This document shows positions 1 through 6,538 of a stretch of DNA of 7,063 nucleotides, piece after piece; position 1 is the first letter of the stretch, and each line of letters starts with the position of its first letter. The notes below the pieces were generated by a model that saw only the letters and a list, made by a program, of their open reading frames with translations, was not told the DNA's origin and ran no database searches. The DNA lies in contig CAAFXN010000026.1 in NCBI GenBank assembly GCA_900766775.1, forward strand, positions 1 to 7,063. The letters are read 5' to 3'. The stretch comes from Bacteroidales bacterium. GTDB lineage: Bacteria > Bacteroidota > Bacteroidia > Bacteroidales > Paludibacteraceae. The translations under genes and the position numbers were made by a program.

Positions 1-40
1 ACAACCCCACATAACCTGTTCCTGCTACTGCGATAGTCAT
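1..40 (-). CDS. ugd: Second nucleotide-sugar dehydrogenase, N-terminal fragment (UDP-glucose 6-dehydrogenase-like)
   Basis: The minus strand from the ATG at 40-38 reads MTIAVAGTGYVGL and then leaves the window. This is the first beta strand and glycine loop (GxGxxG, residues 7-12, G-T-G-Y-V-G) of an NAD-dependent nucleotide-sugar dehydrogenase. The start resembles the compact Ugd proteins (about 390 residues) that oxidise UDP-glucose to UDP-glucuronate in the cytoplasm, a precursor for surface polysaccharides. Only 13 codons are visible, so the substrate is inferred; a GDP-mannose dehydrogenase or another family member is possible. It lies 146 bp downstream of the TviB-type dehydrogenase on the same strand, so the pair may serve one polysaccharide pathway. 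There is no Shine-Dalgarno sequence: the leader is GAAAC preceded by AT-rich heptamers. Confidence 0.72.
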   Translation of the reverse strand, partial: MTIAVAGTGYVGL

Positions 41-45
41 GTTTC

Positions 46-73
46 AATTATGAATTATGAATTATGAATTATG
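46..73. repeat. Four tandem AATTATG heptamers next to the ugd-like start
   Basis: Four perfect copies of AATTATG lie head to tail at 46-52, 53-59, 60-66 and 67-73. On the transcribed minus strand they read CATAATT four times, and only GAAAC separates them from the ATG at 40. They therefore make up the 5' leader of the second dehydrogenase. A further block with one variant unit (AATTTTG) lies at 92-119. Tandem heptamers can change copy number by slippage; that this happens here is inference. Confidence 0.85.
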
Positions 74-90
74 AGCGCCCATGCTCTTTT

Positions 91-184
91 TAATTATGAA
101 TTTTGAATTATGAATTATGAGTGCTCTGCTCTGAATAGTTGGCATACAATGCGCTCATAATTCATAATTCAAAATTCATAATTA
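91..184. repeat. Perfect 31-bp inverted repeat just after the tviB-like stop (possible bidirectional terminator)
   Basis: Bases 91-121 are the exact reverse complement of 154-184, with a 32-base spacer. Each arm holds four heptamers, three AATTATG and one AATTTTG in matching order, so even the variant unit is mirrored. The structure begins 2 bp beyond the stop codon of the TviB-type dehydrogenase (187-189). In RNA it would form a long AU-rich hairpin that could end transcription or protect the 3' end of the message. No long uridine tract follows on the minus strand, so a classical intrinsic terminator is not proven. Confidence 0.8.
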
Positions 185-186
185 TC

Positions 187-1485
187 TTACAATCTTCCGT
201 CCACAAGCCCCCTGTCCACGAAGTTCTTCACGTCGAAGATGACGGCGCCTTGCTCTTTGTATCGTGCGAAGGGGAAGGATTGGAACTCGTTGTGCGCCAC
301 GCAGGCGATGATAGCCTCGTAGTGCTTCTCGGGGTTCACGGCGGGGATGAGCGCTTTGCCGTACTCGTGAAGCACCACCTCGGGCGATGCCCACGGGTCG
401 CATATATCCACATGGCAACCGAACTCCTCCAACTCGGTGGCGATGTCCACCACCTTGGTGTTGCGGCAGTCGGGGCAGTTCTCCTTGAAGGTAACGCCGA
501 GCAACAGCACATTGGCATCTTTTATCTTTTGGTCATGCTGAATCATGAGTTTCAGCACCTTGTCGGCGATGAACTTCGCAATGGAGTTGTTCACGGCGCG
601 TCCCGAGAGAATCACCTGCGGGTCGTAGCCAAGGGACTTGGCTTTGTGGGCGAGGTAGTAGGGGTCCACGGAGATGCAGTGTCCGCCTACCAGTCCCGGA
701 CGGTATTTGAGGAAGTTCCACTTCGTCCCTGCCGCCTCTATCACGTCGTTGGTGTCGATACCCACGCGGTCGCAGATAAGCGCCAACTCGTTCATAAAGG
801 AAATGTTCACATCGCGCTGCGAGTTCTCCACGGCTTTCGCCGCCTCTGCTACCTTCATGTTCGGCGCGCGGTGGGTGCCGTTCTCGAGAATGCTGTTGTA
901 GAGCGCGTCCACGAGGTCGGCTATCTCGGGCGTGGAGCCGGAGGTGATTTTCTTGATTTTCGTGAGGGTGTTCACTTTGTCTCCCGGGTTGATACGCTCG
1001 GGCGAGTAGCCGCAGAAGAAGTCTTGGTTGAAGGTCAATCCGCTGTGGCGCTCCAATACGGGCACGCAGTCCTCCTCGGTGCAGCCGGGGTAAACGGTGG
1101 ACTCGTAGATGACGAGGTCGCCCTTGCGTAGCGTCTTGCCGATAGTCTCGCTGGCTTTCAGCAGGGGTGTCAGGTCGGGGTTGTTGAAGCGGTCAATGGG
1201 CGTGGGGACCGTAACGATGTAGGTGTTCGCCTGCACGAGGTCGTCCGCATTGGAAGAGAAAGACAATCCTTTTGCGCCGTTGCTCTCCGTGAAGAGGGCG
1301 CGCGCCTGCGCCATGCCGGCGAGGTCTGCTTCCAGCGTGTGGTCTTCGCCTGCTTCCAACTCCGCCACACGTGCTTTGTTCACATCAAAACCAATCACAC
1401 GGTATTTCTTACCGTACTCAATCGCCAGCGGCAGCCCCACATATCCGAGCCCCACCACGGCAATCACTCTGTTTTCTAAGTTCAT
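187..1485 (-). CDS. tviB: UDP-N-acetylhexosamine 6-dehydrogenase, TviB/WbpO type
   Basis: This 432-residue cytoplasmic enzyme should oxidise C6 of UDP-GlcNAc or UDP-GalNAc to the uronic acid in two NAD-dependent steps, giving an aminouronate precursor for capsule or O-antigen. Visible landmarks are the NAD-binding loop GLGYVG (12-17) with Asp34 at the end of the second strand, STVYPGCTEE (129-138), SPERINPGDK (161-170), the Lys217/Asn221 helix, the catalytic-cysteine motif GGHCISVDPYYL with Cys270 and Asp274, and FKENCPDCRNTKV (333-345) in the C-terminal UDP-binding domain. Order, length and the C-terminal RL resemble Salmonella Vi-antigen TviB (about 425 residues). The ATG at 1485 is chosen because the glycine loop follows at the usual distance. 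A promoter match lies about 50 bp upstream. A second dehydrogenase follows on the same strand. GlcNAc versus GalNAc preference cannot be read from the sequence. Confidence 0.93.
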   Translation of the reverse strand: MNLENRVIAVVGLGYVGLPLAIEYGKKYRVIGFDVNKARVAELEAGEDHTLEADLAGMAQARALFTESNGAKGLSFSSNADDLVQANTYIVTVPTPIDRFNNPDLTPLLKASETIGKTLRKGDLVIYESTVYPGCTEEDCVPVLERHSGLTFNQDFFCGYSPERINPGDKVNTLTKIKKITSGSTPEIADLVDALYNSILENGTHRAPNMKVAEAAKAVENSQRDVNISFMNELALICDRVGIDTNDVIEAAGTKWNFLKYRPGLVGGHCISVDPYYLAHKAKSLGYDPQVILSGRAVNNSIAKFIADKVLKLMIQHDQKIKDANVLLLGVTFKENCPDCRNTKVVDIATELEEFGCHVDICDPWASPEVVLHEYGKALIPAVNPEKHYEAIIACVAHNEFQSFPFARYKEQGAVIFDVKNFVDRGLVDGRL

Positions 1486-1537
1486 TTTATGAAAAAGAAT
1501 TTGGTATAAATCTTAAGTTTTTTAATAAATCAGCCTG

Positions 1538-1569
1538 CAAAGATACTGCTTTTTTTTCGATTATACAAG
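1538..1569 (-). promoter_or_regulatory. Bacteroidetes-type promoter for the tviB-like gene
   Basis: On the minus strand 1545-1538 reads TATCTTTG, a full match to the Bacteroidetes -7 consensus TAnnTTTG. CTTG at 1569-1566, 20 bp upstream, resembles the -33 TTTG element at the usual spacing. Transcription would start near 1531-1533, giving a leader of about 45-50 nt before the ATG at 1485. The site lies between the channel gene and the dehydrogenase, so the sugar genes can be expressed independently of the efflux genes. Confidence 0.6.
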
Positions 1570-1594
1570 TGTTTTCGTGATTTTTCAGTAGGAA

Positions 1595-1619
1595 AGTAGA
1601 GGTTTGTGCGGCTTCTACT
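1595..1619 (-). terminator. Weak hairpin downstream of the channel gene
   Basis: AGTAGA at 1595-1600 is complementary to TCTACT at 1614-1619, about 50 bp past the stop of the TolC-family gene (1668-1670). The stem is short, and no uridine run follows it directly on the minus strand. It is the only hairpin seen between the two genes and sits upstream of the dehydrogenase promoter, so it may mark the end of the efflux transcript. The assignment is tentative. Confidence 0.25.
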
Positions 1620-1667
1620 ATATTTTGACGTTCCAAATTTTAGGCGCAACACGCAACTCCGTCATCG

Positions 1668-3209
1668 TTACATCTGCGTCAGGCGTTGATAGTAATGTGT
1701 GGTGGTGATGAGTTGGATGCGGGCATCGGTGAGGTTGTTGCGGGCTTGCAGGAGCAGCGATTGGTTCTGCAGCAGGTCGGCGATGGAGACCAGCCCTGCC
1801 TCATAGTTAAGGCGCGTGAGGCGCAGGTTCTCCTCGGCGGACTGCACGGCGGTCTCATAGCGTGCCACCTCCACGCCCGCCTCTTGCATGCTGTTGTATG
1901 CCTGTTGCTCTTGCAGCGCCATCTGCTCGTTGAGTTCCGTTTCTTCTAATCGGGCGCGTTGGATGGCGGCATCGTGTTGCTGCAACTTATGCGTGGTCTT
2001 CCACCAGTCGGTGAGCGGCACTTTCACCATGAGGAACACGCCGCCGTTGGCTTTGTCGTTCCAGTCTATACCATTCGGCAGGCTATGTACGCCGCTTTTG
2101 TAGGGTGTGGTGGTGTAGCCGAGGTAACTCACGCCGGCACCCAGCGCCACTTGCGGCAGTGCTTCCGCGAGGGTCATGCGCTTCTCCAAGGTCGCCGCCT
2201 GCACCTGCAATGCCAGCAGGGAGGATTCGGGACGAGAAGACCCCCTCCGACTCCCCCTACAAGAGCACCCCAAAAATCGGAGATTTTTCGGGGACCCCGC
2301 AAGGGGGAGAGAAGAATTACCTTCGACTACTGAAACTAATCTTACTCCCTCCCTCTGTGGGGAGGGCAGGGGAGGGTCTTCTTCTCCCTCCCTTTGTAGG
2401 GAGGGCAGGGGTGGGTCTTGTTGGGCTGGCTTCCCTGTTGCCTGCGCGAGGGCTTGGCGGGCGAGGGCGATGCCGTTGTTCAGGCGCAGTTGTTGCAGGG
2501 CTATCTCGTTCTGTTGCAGTTCCACGGCGAGCAGGTCGCTGCGCATGGCAGCCCCCGCTTGGATAGCCGTCTCCACCTGATAGTGTATCGTGTCGAGCAA
2601 AGCAGCGACGGAGGCGATGGTCTGCTGTTTCTCCTCCAGATTGACCACCAGCCAGTACATCTCCTCCGTCTGCTGCATCAGGTCGCGCTCCACGATGTCG
2701 GCTTGGTAACGCGCTGCCTGCACACCCACCTCCGCCAGCCTGTTGCCTGCCACAATCTTCCCGCCCATGTAGAGCGGCTGCACAGCGGTCGCGGTAGCCA
2801 TCGCCCCCTGCTGCAGGAGTGCCAATCGGTCGGGCAAGCCGAGGGCGACACCGTAGTCGTTGTAAAGCGTCAGGAGCAGGTCGCGGGCGGCGGCGTTGGG
2901 GATGTCGGACGCTGCATATTCCAGCATGGGATGGTAGGCATGGTAACCGCCTGCTTGCAGGCTTACTTGCGGGAAATAGTTCGTGCGAGCCTCCTTGCGC
3001 AGGGCTTCGGCTTTGCGGACATCCTGCTGCGCCATAAGCAACCTGCGGTTGTTCGCCCGCACAAGGGAAAGAGCAGAGTCGAGGGAAAGAGAATCCGACC
3101 CACCCCTGCCCTCCCTACAAAGGGAGGGAGTAGAGATAATAGTATCTGCTAAGACAGGTAGGCTGCACAGCAGACACAAAAGCAATGCGATATATGGATA
3201 ATGTTTCAT
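1668..3209 (-). CDS. TolC-family outer-membrane efflux channel with in-frame repeat insertions
   Basis: This 513-residue protein should form the trimeric outer-membrane and periplasmic exit duct of a tripartite RND pump. A signal peptide is visible (residues 1-21, cleavage likely after VLA). The first TolC structural repeat spans about 41-263, including the strand-like region near 115-150 and long Gln/Ala-rich helices. The second spans about 327-513, with NLRLTRLNYEAGLVSIADLL (461-480) and a helical end. The ATG at 3209 is chosen for the signal peptide. The protein is longer than the usual 420-490 residues because two stretches look foreign: residues 27-38, just after the signal peptide, and about 265-326, in the linker joining the repeats. 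Both are encoded by GC-rich palindromic repeat DNA, and they hold three cysteines (31, 315, 317) and many Pro, Gly, Arg and Ser. The helices flanking them look intact, so the protein is probably functional. It lies 234 bp downstream of the RND permease on the same strand. Confidence 0.9.
   Translation of the reverse strand: MKHYPYIALLLCLLCSLPVLADTIISTPSLCREGRGGSDSLSLDSALSLVRANNRRLLMAQQDVRKAEALRKEARTNYFPQVSLQAGGYHAYHPMLEYAASDIPNAAARDLLLTLYNDYGVALGLPDRLALLQQGAMATATAVQPLYMGGKIVAGNRLAEVGVQAARYQADIVERDLMQQTEEMYWLVVNLEEKQQTIASVAALLDTIHYQVETAIQAGAAMRSDLLAVELQQNEIALQQLRLNNGIALARQALAQATGKPAQQDPPLPSLQREGEEDPPLPSPQREGVRLVSVVEGNSSLPLAGSPKNLRFLGCSCRGSRRGSSRPESSLLALQVQAATLEKRMTLAEALPQVALGAGVSYLGYTTTPYKSGVHSLPNGIDWNDKANGGVFLMVKVPLTDWWKTTHKLQQHDAAIQRARLEETELNEQMALQEQQAYNSMQEAGVEVARYETAVQSAEENLRLTRLNYEAGLVSIADLLQNQSLLLQARNNLTDARIQLITTTHYYQRLTQM
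2232..2417. repeat. Composite repeat insertion inside the tolC-like reading frame
   Basis: This 186-bp stretch (62 codons, in frame) encodes about residues 265-326, which look nothing like TolC. It contains two direct copies of a 33-bp GC-rich unit at 2345-2377 and 2384-2416, offset by 39 bp and matching at 30 of 33 positions, which give the paired peptides DPPLPSLQREG and DPPLPSPQREG. A nested palindrome follows at 2251-2309: outer arms CTCCCCCT (2251-2258) and AGGGGGAG (2302-2309), inner arms CCCCAAAAATC (2268-2278) and GATTTTTCGGGG (2282-2293). The boundaries are estimated from where recognisable TolC sequence stops and resumes. Confidence 0.82.
3098..3130. repeat. Third copy of the 33-bp repeat, inverted, at the channel N-terminus
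   Basis: Bases 3098-3130 are the exact reverse complement of 2384-2416. They lie within the same gene and are translated as residues 27-38 (TPSLCREGRGGS), between the signal peptide and the start of the TolC fold. Each unit contains a short palindrome, CTCCCT opposite AGGGAG around a TTTGT/ACAAA centre. Because this copy is inverted, the same DNA is read here from the other strand, yet it still has no stop codon. Confidence 0.88.
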
Positions 3210-3239
3210 AATAGGGTTCGTGTTTGGTACTTTATTTCT

Positions 3240-3428
3240 CCGTTAAAGACCATATAAAGAACCATTAAAATATTACCTTTTAATGAACTTTTAATGGGCT
3301 TTAATGGAGGCATAAAAATTATGTCAATTAACGGCGTATAACCTGAATCTTTAATGGAGGCATAAAATTAATGGATAATTAACGACTATTAACGGAGCCT
3401 AAAACGCACTTTTAATGGCATTTAACGG
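3240..3428. repeat. TTAAYGG heptamer array between permease and channel genes
   Basis: The 234-bp spacer between the two efflux genes contains eight exact TTAAYGG heptamers on the plus strand, starting at 3291, 3301, 3328, 3351, 3368, 3389, 3412 and 3422. Near-matches TTAATGA and TTAACGA start at 3280 and 3379, and inverted copies lie at 3240-3246 and 3262-3268. Several belong to a longer degenerate unit, TTAAYGGAGGCATAAAA. A 19-bp segment, CTTTAATGGAGGCATAAAA, is identical at 3299-3317 and 3349-3367. No clear Bacteroidetes promoter was found before the channel gene. The array could be an operator cluster, an RNA-level element or a decayed minisatellite. Confidence 0.8.
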
Positions 3429-3443
3429 AGTATTCCTCGGTGC

Positions 3444-6400
3444 TTATTTCGCCGCGAGTTTCCAGTAGGCTACGGGCAATATGGTGATAATCAGCGGCAG
3501 GGAGAAGATGGTGCCGAGGCAGATGACTACGCCCATCGGCATCCAGAGGCTGGTACGTGCAGTTATCATCGGTATCACACCCAGCGCAGTGGTCGCTGAG
3601 GTGAGGAAGATAGGTCGCATGCGTCGCAGCCCCGCCTCGTAGGCGGCATCGCGCTTGGAGAGGTGCCGATGCCCGAAGCGCAGTTCCTCCGCGTACTCGT
3701 ACATCATAATCGCATTCCGCACCACAATCCCCACCAGCGAGACCACTCCCAGCACCGCCGTGATGGAGAAGTCGAGCCCGAAGATATACAGCCCGAGGAA
3801 TGCTCCGAAGATGACCAGCAGACAACTCATCAGCGTGAGCAGCGAGATGGCAATCTTGCGGAAGTGGTAGAGCAACACGATGAACATCACGAGCAACGCC
3901 ATCGCAATCGCCATTACTATCTCCGGCAGCAGGTCAGCGTTGGTCTTGGTCAGTCCGCCCATGCTCACCTCCACCCCTTCGGGCGCAGGGTGGGCGGCGA
4001 GCCATTGGTCTATCTGCCGTTGCATACGTGGCTGCGAGGTCTTGCCGCGCAGGTCGGCGGAGAGCGTGATGGTGCGGATGTTGTTGCGGTGGCATACCAT
4101 CGAGTGGTGCCACTCGGGGCTGATGGTCGCCACCTGCCTGAGCGGCACCCACACCTCGGGGTACGCCGTCGGCACGAGCATGTCGCCGAGGGTAGAGTAG
4201 TTGAGCGTGTCGAGCCCCGCGCGGTAGAGCGTTACGGGGATGGCATAATCGCCTTCGTAGAGCGTGGAGACGGTCTGTCCGCCCATCGCGCCGTTGAGGT
4301 AGAGCGAGAGCATGCTCTGCGTAACTCCCAGCCGCTCCGCCTCCTCGGGGATGAGGTCGATATGCACGGAGCGCACCGTCTCATCGTAGTCGGAGTGCAC
4401 CCACATGAGTTCGGGAATAGTTGCCATATACGCGCGAAACTCCATCGCATACGCCTCCAGCGCGTCGAGGTAGTTGCCGCTGATATAGACTTCCACAGGC
4501 GCTTTCACGTCCTGATAATCCATCTGTTTGTAGCGTATGTACGCGCCAGGGAAGAGGTGCTCGCCGCCGTTCTGATACTCCTCTAACAGTTCCGCCGTCG
4601 CCTCGTTGGAGATGGTGTTGACGATGAACTGCGCATACGACGGTCTGCCTATCTGCGGCGCGTAGGTAGCATGGAAACGCGGCGATGACATGCCCACGAA
4701 CGCCGTTATCCCCTCCACGCGCGGGTCGCTCTCCATCCGCCTTGCCAGCGCGTCTGCCACCGCCGCCGTCTCATCCACGCTGCTGCCCGCGGGCAGGTGT
4801 ATCTCCACCGCAAAGCAGTCGCGGTCGGCTTTCGGCATCATCTGCACGTTCGTCTGCGTGAAGAGGAAAACGCCTACTCCCACCAACACCGCCGCCAGCG
4901 CCAGCGTCAGCCACGGGAAGCGGAAACATACCCCGAGCAACTTCTCGTAACCCCTTTGCAGCCACGCGAAGAACTTGTCCTTCCCGCGGCTGAAGAAGTT
5001 CGCCTTCACCTGCGACGGCGGTTGGATAAACGCACAGCAGAGGTAAGGCGTGAACCATGCCGCATACACGATGCTCGCCGTCAGCGCGATGAGTATCGTC
5101 CACGGGAAGAGTTGCACAAACTCCCCGATGGGTCCCGTCAGTATCTTCGTCAGCGGGAAAAGCATGGCGGCGGTGCTGAACGTAGAGACCGCCATCGGCA
5201 CGAACAGTTCGCGCGTGGAGACGGCTGCCGAGTACCAGCGCGAGTGCCGCTGCGACAGCGAGTTGGAGTAGCCGTCTATCACGATTATCGAGTTGTCCAC
5301 CAGCATACCCAGCACCAGAATCAACGCCGCCAGCGTTACGGTATGCAACTGAATACCAAACAGGTACATCATGCCTATCGTGATGAAGATACATATCGGT
5401 ATCCCGCTGCCTGCCACCAGCGCCGTCCTCACGGGGAACAGCACCAGCATCACAAGTATCACCACCACGATACTCATGCCTATGTCCCGCAGAAACGACT
5501 GCACCGAGTCGTCCACCACCTTTGGCTGGTCAGTGATACGGTGGAAGCGGATGTCGGCGGGCAACTCTCTCCGTGCCGCGTCCAGCACCTTGTCCACCTC
5601 CTCGCCGAACTCCACGATGTTGTTGTCCTCCACCATCTGCATATCCACAATCAAGCAACCCGATTTCCCCTGCTGCTCATAGTAATCCACAAACGACTCC
5701 CTGTGTCGATACCGCCGCGTGATGGTGGCGATGTCGCGCAGGTGAATGATACTGCCGTCCTGCGGATTGGCATAAACTACCTGATTACCAATCTCATACT
5801 CGTTCAGCAGCGGCGAGTGGATATAGAGCATTGCCCCGCCGCCGTGGTTGCCCATTTTGCCGGTGAATGTGCGGAAACCCTGCGTGGCGAGGATGGCGTT
5901 TATCATATTTGGGTTGATGTTGTAGGTCGCCAGTCGGTCGGGGTCTATCTCGATGGCTATCTCTTCCTGCTGTTGCCCCAGCAGTTTCACTTTGCCCATC
6001 GTGGGGATGGTGCGCAGGCGGTCGCATAGTTGGTTGGCATACACCTCCAACTCGTGCGGCGTACGCTCTGCGCTTTCGATGGCAAGCAACACCGACGACG
6101 TGCTGCCGAAGTCGTCTATCACCACTATCTGCAGCACCCCTTGCGGCAGGCTCGTCTTCTTGAAGAGGTCGAGCCCTGCCCGCACACGTGTCCACACCGC
6201 ATCGCGGTCGTCCACTTCCTTGCGCAACTCCACGAACACGTATGCCATGCCGTCTTCGCTCACCGAGTACGTCTGCTGTTTGTCTATCTCGGGAAAGGTA
6301 AAGATAAACTGCTCCAGCGGTGTGGTTACTTCCTCTTCTATCTCTTGCGCCGTCGCCCCCGGATAGACGGCGCCTACCACGCCCTGACGTATTGTGAAGG

Positions 6401-6527
6401 CGGGGAACTCGTCTTTGTTCATCCGAGGCAGCGACCACACTCCGTAGGCGGTCAGGCACACCAACAGGAAGATAACGATGTTGTGCCCAACCATTGCCGA
6501 TTCAATATGATTGCGAGACGATTTCAT
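3444..6527 (-). CDS. RND-family efflux permease, AcrB-like inner-membrane pump
   Basis: This 1027-residue inner-membrane protein should use the proton gradient to drive export of drugs, bile salts or similar substrates through a TolC channel. Twelve membrane segments are visible: TM1 about 15-34, TM2-TM6 between 349 and 500, TM7 537-556, and TM8-TM12 between 866 and 1024. Two large periplasmic porter/docking regions (about 35-348 and 557-865) separate them, the usual RND duplication. TM4 carries LGMLVDNSIIVIDGY with Asp411 followed by Asn412, where AcrB has two aspartates. TM10 carries VVRNAIMMYEYAEELR with Arg937 at the position of AcrB Lys940. The start at 6527 gives a normal N-terminus just before TM1. 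The frame stays open to an ATG at 6620, but those 31 extra codons run through repeat DNA (6539-6840) and are probably not translated. The TolC-family gene follows, but no adaptor gene is in the window. The substrate is unknown. Confidence 0.93.
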   Translation of the reverse strand: MKSSRNHIESAMVGHNIVIFLLVCLTAYGVWSLPRMNKDEFPAFTIRQGVVGAVYPGATAQEIEEEVTTPLEQFIFTFPEIDKQQTYSVSEDGMAYVFVELRKEVDDRDAVWTRVRAGLDLFKKTSLPQGVLQIVVIDDFGSTSSVLLAIESAERTPHELEVYANQLCDRLRTIPTMGKVKLLGQQQEEIAIEIDPDRLATYNINPNMINAILATQGFRTFTGKMGNHGGGAMLYIHSPLLNEYEIGNQVVYANPQDGSIIHLRDIATITRRYRHRESFVDYYEQQGKSGCLIVDMQMVEDNNIVEFGEEVDKVLDAARRELPADIRFHRITDQPKVVDDSVQSFLRDIGMSIVVVILVMLVLFPVRTALVAGSGIPICIFITIGMMYLFGIQLHTVTLAALILVLGMLVDNSIIVIDGYSNSLSQRHSRWYSAAVSTRELFVPMAVSTFSTAAMLFPLTKILTGPIGEFVQLFPWTILIALTASIVYAAWFTPYLCCAFIQPPSQVKANFFSRGKDKFFAWLQRGYEKLLGVCFRFPWLTLALAAVLVGVGVFLFTQTNVQMMPKADRDCFAVEIHLPAGSSVDETAAVADALARRMESDPRVEGITAFVGMSSPRFHATYAPQIGRPSYAQFIVNTISNEATAELLEEYQNGGEHLFPGAYIRYKQMDYQDVKAPVEVYISGNYLDALEAYAMEFRAYMATIPELMWVHSDYDETVRSVHIDLIPEEAERLGVTQSMLSLYLNGAMGGQTVSTLYEGDYAIPVTLYRAGLDTLNYSTLGDMLVPTAYPEVWVPLRQVATISPEWHHSMVCHRNNIRTITLSADLRGKTSQPRMQRQIDQWLAAHPAPEGVEVSMGGLTKTNADLLPEIVMAIAMALLVMFIVLLYHFRKIAISLLTLMSCLLVIFGAFLGLYIFGLDFSITAVLGVVSLVGIVVRNAIMMYEYAEELRFGHRHLSKRDAAYEAGLRRMRPIFLTSATTALGVIPMITARTSLWMPMGVVICLGTIFSLPLIITILPVAYWKLAAK

Positions 6528-6538
6528 AAAAAGAAAAA

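Noticed and set aside
73..91. GAGC-GCCCAT-GCTC-TTTTT as a plus-strand intrinsic terminator
   Set aside because: The stem is only 4 bp and no plus-strand gene precedes it; it is the spacer between heptamer blocks.
139..1131. 330-codon plus-strand open frame opposite the TviB-type dehydrogenase
   Set aside because: It mirrors a clearly conserved enzyme on the other strand, has no recognisable domain, and is rich in His, Val and Gly as expected from the antisense of GC-rich codons. It begins in the heptamer repeats.
2232..2417. Channel gene broken by the repeat insertion (pseudogene)
   Set aside because: The frame is intact from signal peptide to C-terminus and TolC sequence is well preserved on both sides, so a functional protein is more likely.
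3240..3428. CRISPR array
   Set aside because: The repeated unit is a degenerate 7-17 bp, spacing is irregular, copies occur on both strands, and there are no uniform spacers or cas genes.
4797..6029. 410-codon plus-strand open frame opposite the RND permease
   Set aside because: The composition is extreme in Arg, His and Gln with no fold or motif, and the opposite strand has an unmistakable twelve-segment RND permease.
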